13,119 bases of DNA from Alphaproteobacteria bacterium (lineage in GTDB: Bacteria; Pseudomonadota; Alphaproteobacteria; Micavibrionales; UBA2020). The stretch is from NCBI GenBank assembly GCA_020853455.1, contig JADYYV010000169.1, positions 1 to 13,119 on the forward strand, written 5' to 3'. A model generated the notes under the pieces. The model did no database searches and was not told where the DNA came from. It was given only the letters and a program-made list of their open reading frames with translations. Shown here piece by piece: positions 6,282 through 13,119 of this stretch (the first letter of the stretch is position 1; each line of letters begins with the position of its first letter). The translations under genes were made by a program, and so were the position numbers.

Positions 6282-7664
6282 ATGAAAAGAAATACGACAG
6301 TCAAAGAGCAGCTGAATTTCGACGACGTGCTGCTGCTGCCCGGCGAAACGAATGTGAAACCGGCCGATGTGTCGCTGAAAACGCGCCTGACGAAATCAAT
6401 CGACCTGAATATCCCGCTGGTCGCAGCCGGCGCCGATAACGTGACCGAAAGCGCGATGGCCATCACCCTTGCGCAGCTGGGCGGCATCGGCATCATCCAC
6501 GACAACATGCCGCTCGGCAAACAGGTGGAGGAGGTGCGCCGCGTAAAACGCGCGGAGGGCGATATCGTCCAGAACCCCATCACCATTTCGCCGGATTCTT
6601 CGGTCGCCGAAGCGCTCGACCTCATGACGACCTACAAAATTTCCGGCCTGCCCGTGATCGAACAGCCGTCGCAGAAAGTGGTGGGCATCATCACCAACCG
6701 CGACCTGCGCTTCTTCGAAGATTACGCCAAGCCTGTGTCGGAGCTGATGACCAAGGACGTCGTCACCGTCAAGGGCAAGCCCGAAAAAGCCTATATCAAG
6801 CAATTGCTGCACGAACGCCGCATCGAAAAAGTCGTGGTGGTCGATGAACAGGGCCGCTGCACCGGCCTCATCACCGTGAAAGACATCGAAAAACTCTCGC
6901 GCTTTCCCAATGCCGCGCGCGATATTCATGGCCGCCTGCGCGTGGGCGCGGCGGTATCGATCGGCAAGGACGCGATTGACCGCGCCGCCGCCATGACCGA
7001 TGCGGGACTGGATGTCGTGTTCATCGACGTCGCACATGCGCATACCAAAGACGTCGCGCAAACCGTCAGCCGCATCCGTCAGCAACGCTCCAGCGAAGTG
7101 CAGATCGTGGCCGGTAACGTGGCAACGGCAAACGCCGCACGCAGCCTGATCGATGCGGGTGCGGATGCGATCAAGGTCGGCCTCGGTTCCTCCAGCGGCG
7201 CGATTATTCGCGGTATGCTGGGCATCGGCGTGCCGCAATTCTCCGCCGTGCTGGCGGTTGTCGAACAATGCGAAATGCAGGACATTCCCGTGCTGGTCGA
7301 TGGCGGCATCAACGATGCCGGATCGCTCGTCAAGGCATTGGCGGCGGGCGCGGAAACTGCGGTCATGAGCCAGCTTTTCGCCGGCACCGACGAAGCCCCG
7401 GGCGAAGTCGTGTTCGAGGCCGGGCATGTCTACAAGGTCGTCAACCCGCAGGCCAAGGCGCAGCACCGCCCGTCGCACACCACGCAGGTTGTCGATCCGT
7501 ACCGCATCGACAAAGATCCCGTCGATACTTCCGTTCCCTATCGCGGCTCCGTCACGCATATGGTCAACCAGCTGGTGACCGGATTGCGCACGGCGATGGC
7601 CTATACCGGTTCCAAGGATTTGCGTGACTTGCGCGAACTCGCCGAATTCGTTCGGGCGAAATAA
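6282..7664 (+). CDS. guaB: IMP dehydrogenase family protein with degenerate active site
   Basis: Normal IMP dehydrogenase oxidises IMP to XMP with NAD+, the first committed step to GMP. This 460-residue protein keeps the fold: FDDVLLLPGE at 13-22, a CBS pair at about 94-208, GRLRVGAAV (217-225), FIDVAHAH with Asp249, IVAGNVATA, and VDGGI with Asp340. Key sites are changed. The catalytic loop normally reading GIGPGSICTTR is GLGSSSGAIIR (300-310), with Ala307 where the Cys belongs. The Gly-Ser of the phosphate site (VMVGS) is VMSQ (361-364). The RSYKSYRGMGSLGAM flap region is HVYKVVNPQAKAQHR. SAAMDTVTE is AAGADNVTE. The C-terminal ESHVHD potassium-site tail is absent, since it stops after EFVRAK. 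The frame is intact and AAGGGG lies 6 nt before the ATG, so it looks expressed. It lies between rlmE and rsmB, the usual guaB place. Probably a pseudoenzyme, a regulator or a new activity. Confidence 0.9.
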   Translation: MKRNTTVKEQLNFDDVLLLPGETNVKPADVSLKTRLTKSIDLNIPLVAAGADNVTESAMAITLAQLGGIGIIHDNMPLGKQVEEVRRVKRAEGDIVQNPITISPDSSVAEALDLMTTYKISGLPVIEQPSQKVVGIITNRDLRFFEDYAKPVSELMTKDVVTVKGKPEKAYIKQLLHERRIEKVVVVDEQGRCTGLITVKDIEKLSRFPNAARDIHGRLRVGAAVSIGKDAIDRAAAMTDAGLDVVFIDVAHAHTKDVAQTVSRIRQQRSSEVQIVAGNVATANAARSLIDAGADAIKVGLGSSSGAIIRGMLGIGVPQFSAVLAVVEQCEMQDIPVLVDGGINDAGSLVKALAAGAETAVMSQLFAGTDEAPGEVVFEAGHVYKVVNPQAKAQHRPSHTTQVVDPYRIDKDPVDTSVPYRGSVTHMVNQLVTGLRTAMAYTGSKDLRDLRELAEFVRAK

Positions 7665-7689
7665 CTTTAGATAAAAGGCGCATATCACC

Positions 7690-9024
7690 ATGACACCAGC
7701 CGCACGTGTACAGGCTGTCATCGAAATCCTGAACGAAGTATTGGCGGAACCGAAACCCGCCGACACCGTCGCCAGCGCATATTTCCGCAACCGCCGCTTT
7801 ATCGGGTCGAAAGACAGGGGCGCGATCAACCTGCGCTTCTTCCGCGTGATGCGCGAATATCACCGGCTGTCGTGGTGGATCAAAAAATCCGGCGCGCAGG
7901 TCGATGCCCGCACGCTCACCATCGCCGACCTGATTTTGGGCCATGAACTGGATGCCAAGGCCGCGAATGAAATGTTCTCCGGCGGGCAATACGCGCCGCT
8001 GGAAATGACCAAGCCGGAGCGCGATCTTGTGCGCGAATTGATGGGCAAGTCGCTGGAAACCGCCGACATGCCCGAACGCGAACGCCTTGAATGTCCCGAA
8101 TGGGCGTATCCTTTGCTGCAATCGTCGCTGGGCAACCGTCTGGAGGCCGAATTAAAGGCGATGATGACGCCCGCGCCGCTGGATTTGCGCGTCAACGCGA
8201 TCAAGGCGTCGCGCGACGAGATATTGGCCGAACTGAAACGCGACGGGCTGGAGGCTTATGCGGGTAAAATCTCGCCGCTGTCGATCCGCCTTTTGAACCG
8301 CCCGCCGATTTCGCAGCACGAGCTGTATAAAAACGGCCTCGTCGAAATTCAGGACGAAGGCTCGCAGATGGTCGCCGCGATCGCGCAGGCAAAGCCGGGC
8401 GAACAGGTTGTCGATTTCTGCGCGGGTGCCGGCGGCAAGACGCTGGCGCTTGGCGCGTCGATGGCCAACAAGGGCCGCATCGTGGCGATGGATGTGCTGG
8501 GCGGCCGCCTGAACCGCGCCAAGGAACGCTTCCGCCGCGCAGGGCTGCACAACATCGAAACCCGCGAACTGACATCCGAGCGCGATAAATACGTGAAGCG
8601 GCACGAAGGCCATTTTGATCTGGTGCTGGTCGATGCGCCCTGCACGGGCGTCGGCACATGGCGGCGCGATCCCGACAAACGCTGGCGGATGCTGGGGCCC
8701 GGCATCTCGACGCTGCTGCCGTTGCAGAAAAACATCATCGACAGCGCCTTCCGCATGGTGAAGCCGGGCGGGCGTTTTGTTTACGCGACATGCTCCATGC
8801 TGCCCGAAGAAAACGAACATCAGGTCGAGGCTTTTTTGGCCGCGCATCCCGATTTCAAGTTGAAGCCCGCGAAAGACATCGTCGACATCAAGGGCGTGAC
8901 CGATTACCTGAAACTCACCCCCGCACAGCATGACACCGACGGCTTCTTCGCCGCAGTATTGGTGCGCGACGCCAAGAAAGATGATCCCAAGAAAGACCCT
9001 GCGCCGAAAGATACCGCGGCATGA
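7690..9024 (+). CDS. rsmB: RsmB-type 16S rRNA (cytosine-5)-methyltransferase
   Basis: RsmB methylates C967 (E. coli numbering) of 16S rRNA with S-adenosylmethionine. The 444-residue protein has a helical NusB-like N-terminal region (about 1-150), a linker, then a Rossmann methyltransferase domain: VEIQDEGSQMVA (218-229), SAM loop VDFCAGAGGKT (241-251), acidic AMDV (266-269), motif IV VDAPCTGVGTWRRDPD (314-329) with Cys318, and motif VI YATCSMLPEENE (365-376) with Cys368. The two cysteines are the release base and nucleophile of the RNA m5C family. The GTWRR form of motif IV is usual in alphaproteobacteria. It ends in a low-complexity KKDDPKKDPAPKD tail. A weak AAAGG stands about 11 nt before the ATG, 25 bp after the guaB-type gene. 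Its stop overlaps the DUF58 start by 4 bp (ATGA). RsmB is preferred over other m5C methyltransferases by N-domain and context. Confidence 0.92.
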   Translation: MTPAARVQAVIEILNEVLAEPKPADTVASAYFRNRRFIGSKDRGAINLRFFRVMREYHRLSWWIKKSGAQVDARTLTIADLILGHELDAKAANEMFSGGQYAPLEMTKPERDLVRELMGKSLETADMPERERLECPEWAYPLLQSSLGNRLEAELKAMMTPAPLDLRVNAIKASRDEILAELKRDGLEAYAGKISPLSIRLLNRPPISQHELYKNGLVEIQDEGSQMVAAIAQAKPGEQVVDFCAGAGGKTLALGASMANKGRIVAMDVLGGRLNRAKERFRRAGLHNIETRELTSERDKYVKRHEGHFDLVLVDAPCTGVGTWRRDPDKRWRMLGPGISTLLPLQKNIIDSAFRMVKPGGRFVYATCSMLPEENEHQVEAFLAAHPDFKLKPAKDIVDIKGVTDYLKLTPAQHDTDGFFAAVLVRDAKKDDPKKDPAPKDTAA

Positions 9025-9902
9025 GCAGGAAAGACCACCATATCCTCTCCGAAGCCGAACGCCTTGCAGGGAAACTGCCGGGCTTGCTGCTGGAGGCGGA
9101 AAAGGTGGCGCATACCTTCATGAAGGGTGTGCATGGCCGCAGGCGCGTCGGGCAGGGCGAAAGTTTCTGGCAGTTCCGCCAGTACCAGCCGGGCGACCAG
9201 CGCCGCGATATCGACTGGCGGCAATCCGCCAAGCGCGGCGACGCCTATGTGCGCCAGATGGAATGGGAAGCCTCGCAGACGATGTGGCTTTACCGCGACG
9301 CGTCGGAATCCATGAATTACCGCGGCTATAAAAACCTGCCGACGAAAAAGGAATTCGCCGAAATCCTGCTGCTGGCCCTGTCGCTCGTCACGCTGAACGG
9401 CGGGGAACAGGTGAGTTTGCTGGGCACCACGCTCGGCCCGCAGACGCATTACAACGCCGTGCAGCGGCTGTTCGAATACCTGCCGTCGCAAACGCAGCTT
9501 GCCGAAACCGGCCGCCCGATTGCCTCAAGATCGGAAGTCGTCCTTATCAGCGATTTTTACTACCCCGTCGAACAGTTGATGGCGTTCTGCCAGAAGCTTG
9601 CCCTGCGCGGCGTGCGCGGCAGCCTGATACAGGTGTATGATCCGTCCGAACAATCGCTGCCCTTCAAGGGGCGCATGAAGTTTTACGATATCGAGGCGTC
9701 GGGCGCGCCCGCCATCGATGTGCCGCAGGTGGAGGCTATCGCTGACGAATACGCCAAACGCTTCCTCGCCCATCAGGAAAAACTGAAACTTGCCGCGCGT
9801 GCGCTCGGCTGGAAATTCCTGCATACCAGCACCGCCGAAAAGGCGGAAAACGTGCTGACGCGGCTTTACGATGACCTGTCGGTCAAGAAAGGGAAAACGT
9901 AA
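9021..9902 (+). CDS. DUF58 domain protein (BatB/VWA-related)
   Basis: DUF58 proteins carry a von Willebrand A-like fold and are usually encoded with a MoxR AAA ATPase and Bat-type membrane proteins; a role in envelope or metal-centre assembly is proposed, not settled. This 293-residue protein has the family hallmark GESFWQFRQYQPGDQRRDIDWRQSA in two parts (46-58 and 59-70), then VRQMEWE. A MIDAS-like Asp93-x-Ser95-x-Ser97 lies in YRDASESMNY, and LISDFYYP (175-182) holds a further Asp. No signal peptide or membrane helix is seen, so it is cytoplasmic. The ATG overlaps the rsmB stop by 4 bp and no good SD is seen, so translation is probably coupled to rsmB. The next gene begins directly after its stop. 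No moxR gene is present upstream, where it normally lies. Confidence 0.88.
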   Translation: MSRKDHHILSEAERLAGKLPGLLLEAEKVAHTFMKGVHGRRRVGQGESFWQFRQYQPGDQRRDIDWRQSAKRGDAYVRQMEWEASQTMWLYRDASESMNYRGYKNLPTKKEFAEILLLALSLVTLNGGEQVSLLGTTLGPQTHYNAVQRLFEYLPSQTQLAETGRPIASRSEVVLISDFYYPVEQLMAFCQKLALRGVRGSLIQVYDPSEQSLPFKGRMKFYDIEASGAPAIDVPQVEAIADEYAKRFLAHQEKLKLAARALGWKFLHTSTAEKAENVLTRLYDDLSVKKGKT

Positions 9903-12653
9903 ATGTTCTCCCTCGGCGGCCTGACATTCCTTGCCCCTTATCTGCTTGCGGCGCTCGCGGGTATTCCGGTGCTGTGGTGGATTTTGCGCGTCATGCCGCC
10001 GCGCCCCAAGGTCGTGAAATTTCCCGCCTTCTTCCTGCTGCAGGATCTGCGCACCGATGTGCGCACGCCCGCGCACACCCCGTGGTGGCTGCTGGTGCTG
10101 CGGTCTCTGATCGTCGCGTTCTTCGTGCTGGCGATGGCGGAACCCGTCATGAAGCTTTCCGCCGGCCTGCCGGGTTCGGGCGGCAATGTGCTGGTCGTGA
10201 TCGACAACGGCTGGGCATCGGCCGCCAACTGGGGCGCGCGCCAGGAAAAGCTGCGCGAATACCTGTCGCAAATCCGCCGCTCCGGCCGTCCCGTCATCTT
10301 CCTGCCGACCGCCGCCGACGAAGGCGACGGCAAGCTGCACAGCATCGGCCCGATGGAAGAGGGCGAGGCGCAGGGATGGGCGGAACACCTGAAGCCCGTC
10401 GCATGGCCCGCCGACCACAAGGGCGCGGCCGCGATTGCCACCGAAGTGAGCGACAAGCACAAGATCACCCACAGCATATTCTTAAGCGACGGCACGACCA
10501 CGCAAACCATGAACGGCCGCGCGCTGATGGATGCGCTTCGCAAAAGCGGCAGCATGACGCTGGTCAAGGACGAGGCCGTCAACGCGCCCTATATCCTGCG
10601 CAAGACCGCCGTGAAACCGGGGCAGCTGTCCCTCAGCCTTGAACGCCTCAACGCGACGATGGGCAACGACACGCAGCTGCTTGCCGCCTATGCGCAGGAC
10701 GGTTCTGTGCTGGATAACGTGAAGGTCGATTTCCCGCCCGGCAAGCGCGTCGCCGAAGTGAAATGGGAGGTCCTGAACGAAATGCGCAGCAAAGTGTCGC
10801 GCATCGGGCTGCAGCGCACGCCGATGGCTTCCGCCACCTTCCTCACCGACTCCCAATGGCAGCAGCGCCCCGTCGGCATCGTCGCCGATGTCGCGCATCG
10901 CGACCGCGACAGTTTCCTGAACGAAGTCTATTACCTGAAGCGCGCGCTGGCGACGGGCGCGACCGAGGTCGATGACGTTGATAAACTGCTGCCCAAATCG
11001 CTCTCCGCCATCATCTGGCCCGATACCGCCGCGCTGACCTCGATCGAGCGCGTCGATCTTTTGAAATGGGTGGAGCAGGGCGGTTTCCTGATCCGCTTCG
11101 CCGGCCCCAACCTTGCCGCGAACCCCGACGACCCCCTGCTGCCTGTTCGTTTGAGGTTTGGCCTGCGCGCGCTGGAGGGCGCGATGACATGGGAAAAGCC
11201 CGTGAAACTGTCCGCGAACATCCCCGATGCCAGCCCGCTGACCGGCCTTGAAGTTCCCGAAGACGTTTTCGTGACGCGGCAGGTGCTGGCCGACCCCACG
11301 CCCGAAACATTCGAGCATACATGGCTGCAGCTGGAAGACGGCACGCCGCTGCTGACCGGCGCGCCCGTGGGCAAGGGCGTGATCGTGCTGGTGCATACCA
11401 CCGCCGGTACCGACTGGTCGAATTTCTGCTATTCCGGTCTTTTTGTTTCGGCGCTGCAGCGCATGATTTCTCTCTCCACCGGCATCAGCGATTACAAGGC
11501 GCAGGCGATGCTGACGCCGTTCATGGTGCTGGACGGTTTCGGCCGCGTGCAGACGCCGGGCGCGAAAACCATCATCTCCGCCGTCGATCCCAAAAAGCGC
11601 TTCGGGCCCTCGGCCTTCACGCCGCCCGGGCTGTACGGCACGGAACAGCAATTCCAGGTGTTCAACCTGGGCGATGCGCTGCCCGAAATGGTGCCGCTGG
11701 GCGATATCCCCGCAGGCACCGACATTCAGGAATACAAACTGTCGGGCGAACGCGGCATGAAGCCCGACTTCCTGAAATGGGCGCTGTGGCTGCTGCTGAT
11801 CGACACCATCCTGACGCTGTGGATGCGCGGCGCGCTTGCCCGCCCGGTGCGCGCAGGGAAAATGGGCGCGGCTGCCCTGTTCATGATGCTGATGACGGCC
11901 ACGCCCGCGACGGCGCAGGATGAACTCACCTCTATCGACCTTGCCTCCAACATCTATCTTGCCTATGTCGAAACGGGCGACAGCAGCGTCGATATGGTCA
12001 GCTTCAACGGGCTGACCGGATTGATGAACACGATCAACAGCCGCACGACCATCAAGGTCAAGGGCGTGCGCGGCGTGAACCCCGCCGCCGACATGCTGTA
12101 TTATTATCCCATGCTGTATTGGCCGATGACGCCGGTGCAGGCGCCGCTGTCCAGCCTTGCGTCGCGCAACGTGCAGAATTACATGGCGCAGGGCGGGCTG
12201 ATCCTGTTCGATACGCGCGACCAGCAATTTGCCGATCCGTCCGGCAAGATCACCAACGCCACCATCGGCACCAAGCAATTGCGCGAGGTCACGGGCGGCA
12301 TCCGCCTGCCCGAATTAAAGGCGGTCGAGCGCGGCAACATCCTGACCAAAACATTCTACCTGCTGGATGAATTCCCGGGCGCTTACGGCGGCGGCACGCT
12401 GTGGACGGAAAAAGAACCCAGCGCCGACAACGACGGTGTCACCTCGGCGCTGATCGGTGGCAACGACTGGGCGGCAGCATGGTCGCAATCCTATGACGAC
12501 CGCGCGCGTTACCCCGTCACGCCGGGCGGCGAACAGCAGCGCGAAATGGCGTACCGTTTCGGCGTGAACGTCATGATGATGGCGCTGGCCGGTAATTACA
12601 AATCCGACCAGGTTCACGTGCCGTATATTCTTGAAAGGTTGCATCGCCAATGA
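9903..12653 (+). CDS. BatA-type membrane protein with C-terminal DUF4159
   Basis: A 916-residue inner-membrane protein. The N-terminus matches the BatA / aerotolerance regulator domain: helix 1 at about 5-29 (LAALAGIPVLWWILRV), PP motif, FPAFFLLQDL, helix 2 at about 61-81. A VWA-like strand VLVVIDNGW (96-104) follows; its metal site is incomplete (Asp101, but no DxSxS), as I recall for this family. The middle includes a WVEQGGFLIRF segment like a Rossmann or amidotransferase fold. A third helix lies at about 623-643, and a hydrophobic segment ending ATPATAQ at 654-672 looks like an internal signal sequence. DUF4159 covers about 680-916 (YYYPMLYWPM, MAQGGLILFDTRD, ending DQVHVPYILERLHRQ). It abuts the DUF58 stop with no gap (AAAGGGA about 9 nt before the ATG), and its stop overlaps the next start by 4 bp. 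Function unknown beyond the Bat-like cluster. Confidence 0.88.
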   Translation: MFSLGGLTFLAPYLLAALAGIPVLWWILRVMPPRPKVVKFPAFFLLQDLRTDVRTPAHTPWWLLVLRSLIVAFFVLAMAEPVMKLSAGLPGSGGNVLVVIDNGWASAANWGARQEKLREYLSQIRRSGRPVIFLPTAADEGDGKLHSIGPMEEGEAQGWAEHLKPVAWPADHKGAAAIATEVSDKHKITHSIFLSDGTTTQTMNGRALMDALRKSGSMTLVKDEAVNAPYILRKTAVKPGQLSLSLERLNATMGNDTQLLAAYAQDGSVLDNVKVDFPPGKRVAEVKWEVLNEMRSKVSRIGLQRTPMASATFLTDSQWQQRPVGIVADVAHRDRDSFLNEVYYLKRALATGATEVDDVDKLLPKSLSAIIWPDTAALTSIERVDLLKWVEQGGFLIRFAGPNLAANPDDPLLPVRLRFGLRALEGAMTWEKPVKLSANIPDASPLTGLEVPEDVFVTRQVLADPTPETFEHTWLQLEDGTPLLTGAPVGKGVIVLVHTTAGTDWSNFCYSGLFVSALQRMISLSTGISDYKAQAMLTPFMVLDGFGRVQTPGAKTIISAVDPKKRFGPSAFTPPGLYGTEQQFQVFNLGDALPEMVPLGDIPAGTDIQEYKLSGERGMKPDFLKWALWLLLIDTILTLWMRGALARPVRAGKMGAAALFMMLMTATPATAQDELTSIDLASNIYLAYVETGDSSVDMVSFNGLTGLMNTINSRTTIKVKGVRGVNPAADMLYYYPMLYWPMTPVQAPLSSLASRNVQNYMAQGGLILFDTRDQQFADPSGKITNATIGTKQLREVTGGIRLPELKAVERGNILTKTFYLLDEFPGAYGGGTLWTEKEPSADNDGVTSALIGGNDWAAAWSQSYDDRARYPVTPGGEQQREMAYRFGVNVMMMALAGNYKSDQVHVPYILERLHRQ

Positions 12654-13119
12654 CGACCTTTGAATGGGCGCCGTACCTGCCGCATGGATATTATATCTAC
12701 CTCGCCCTGCTGGGGCTGTTCGCGCTGGTGCTTGTCGTGTTCCGCCGCATGCGCGATTTCTTCTGGCGCGGCGCGTTTTTCTTTATCCTGATCGCCGTGC
12801 TGCTGAACCCCGTCATCCTCAACGAAATACGTCAGGGCCTGCCGGATAAACTCATCATCGTGCTGGACGACAGCCCCAGCCAGAAACTGGGCGGCCGCGA
12901 TAAGGTGGCGAACGAAGCGCTGGCCTATGTCGAAGCGGCGCTGAAACGCGAAAAGAACATCGAGCCGATCATCCTCCGCTCGTCATCGGCCGATGGCGGC
13001 AACGGGGAAAGCACGAACCTGTTCACGCTGCTGCGCAACAACATGGCCAGCATCCCGATGGCGCAGGTGGCGGGTACGGTTTTCATCACCGACGGCGAAG
13101 TGCATGACGTACCCAAGGA
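12650..13119 (+). CDS. VWA-like membrane protein, cut by the window end
   Basis: The ATG overlaps the previous stop (ATGA), and the frame stays open for 156 codons to the window edge. Two hydrophobic helices lie at about 15-31 (YIYLALLGLFALVLVVF) and 41-57 (GAFFFILIAVLLNPVIL). They are followed by KLIIVLDDSPSQKL, where Asp73-x-Ser75-x-Ser77 is a full MIDAS motif of von Willebrand A domains, and by VFITDGEVHD, the typical second strand with Asp. This fits the large VWA-like membrane protein usually encoded after DUF58 and BatA-DUF4159 in alphaproteobacteria. Unlike the BatA-type neighbour it keeps the complete metal-site signature. Total length unknown. Confidence 0.85.
   Translation, partial: MTTFEWAPYLPHGYYIYLALLGLFALVLVVFRRMRDFFWRGAFFFILIAVLLNPVILNEIRQGLPDKLIIVLDDSPSQKLGGRDKVANEALAYVEAALKREKNIEPIILRSSSADGGNGESTNLFTLLRNNMASIPMAQVAGTVFITDGEVHDVPK

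Noticed and set aside
6282..7664. The guaB-type gene as a frameshifted or decayed pseudogene
   Set aside because: The frame is uninterrupted, the replaced motifs align without shifts (Ala307 in register, Arg310 kept), and non-catalytic regions are well conserved.
6396..7829. Long open frame on the minus strand opposite the guaB-type gene (477 codons)
   Set aside because: High-GC codon bias opens the antisense frame. The product is His/Arg/Asp-rich with no family motif, and the plus strand carries clear CBS and barrel motifs.
10482..12278. Long open frame on the minus strand opposite the BatA-DUF4159 gene (598 codons)
   Set aside because: Same antisense effect: low-complexity Arg/His/Gln composition, and the plus frame is tightly packed with its neighbours.

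Overview
The window looks like chromosomal DNA from a GC-rich alphaproteobacterium, possibly of the Rhodospirillales/Micavibrio sort. This rests on the rlmE-guaB-rsmB gene order, an alphaproteobacterial-type heparinase II/III protein, a DUF58 / BatA-DUF4159 / VWA-like cluster, and SD-led GC-rich genes. I cannot name a species. No tRNA, rRNA, CRISPR array, insertion sequence or phage gene was seen.

Layout. (1) 2-1609 (+): heparinase II/III family protein, probably cut at its 5' end by the window edge. (2) 1652-2574 (+): an extended -10 promoter placed so that transcription should start on the ATG of a protein-glutaminase-like protein (1667-2383). A coupled 63-residue protein (2383-2574) follows, and its end runs 17 bp into the convergent nhaA. 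(3) 2558-4308 (-): nhaA and a 90-residue orphan. (4) 4310-4580: inverted pair of REP-like palindromes and a strong terminator. (5) 4581-4970 (-): a 129-residue orphan with a good sigma70 promoter. (6) 5041-5230: two palindromes, one AT-rich and one of the common dispersed CATCCTGAGCG type, in a divergent intergenic region. (7) 5231-9024 (+): 96-residue orphan, rlmE, a guaB-type gene and rsmB. (8) 9021-13119 (+): DUF58 protein, BatA-DUF4159 membrane protein and the start of a VWA-like membrane protein, joined to rsmB and to each other by 4-bp overlaps or direct abutment.

How the genes work together. rlmE and rsmB modify 23S and 16S rRNA; the guaB-type gene sits between them where a normal IMP dehydrogenase gene would be expected. 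The last three genes form a Bat-like envelope module, without the MoxR ATPase that usually accompanies it.

The strongest observation is the guaB-type protein. It keeps the barrel, both CBS domains and an intact frame. It lacks the catalytic cysteine (Ala307 instead), the phosphate-binding Gly-Ser, the GMGS flap and the C-terminal potassium-binding tail. It is probably not a working IMP dehydrogenase. The second is an apparently cytoplasmic protein-glutaminase-fold protein with an intact Cys-His-Asp triad, a probable leaderless mRNA and a coupled small partner gene.
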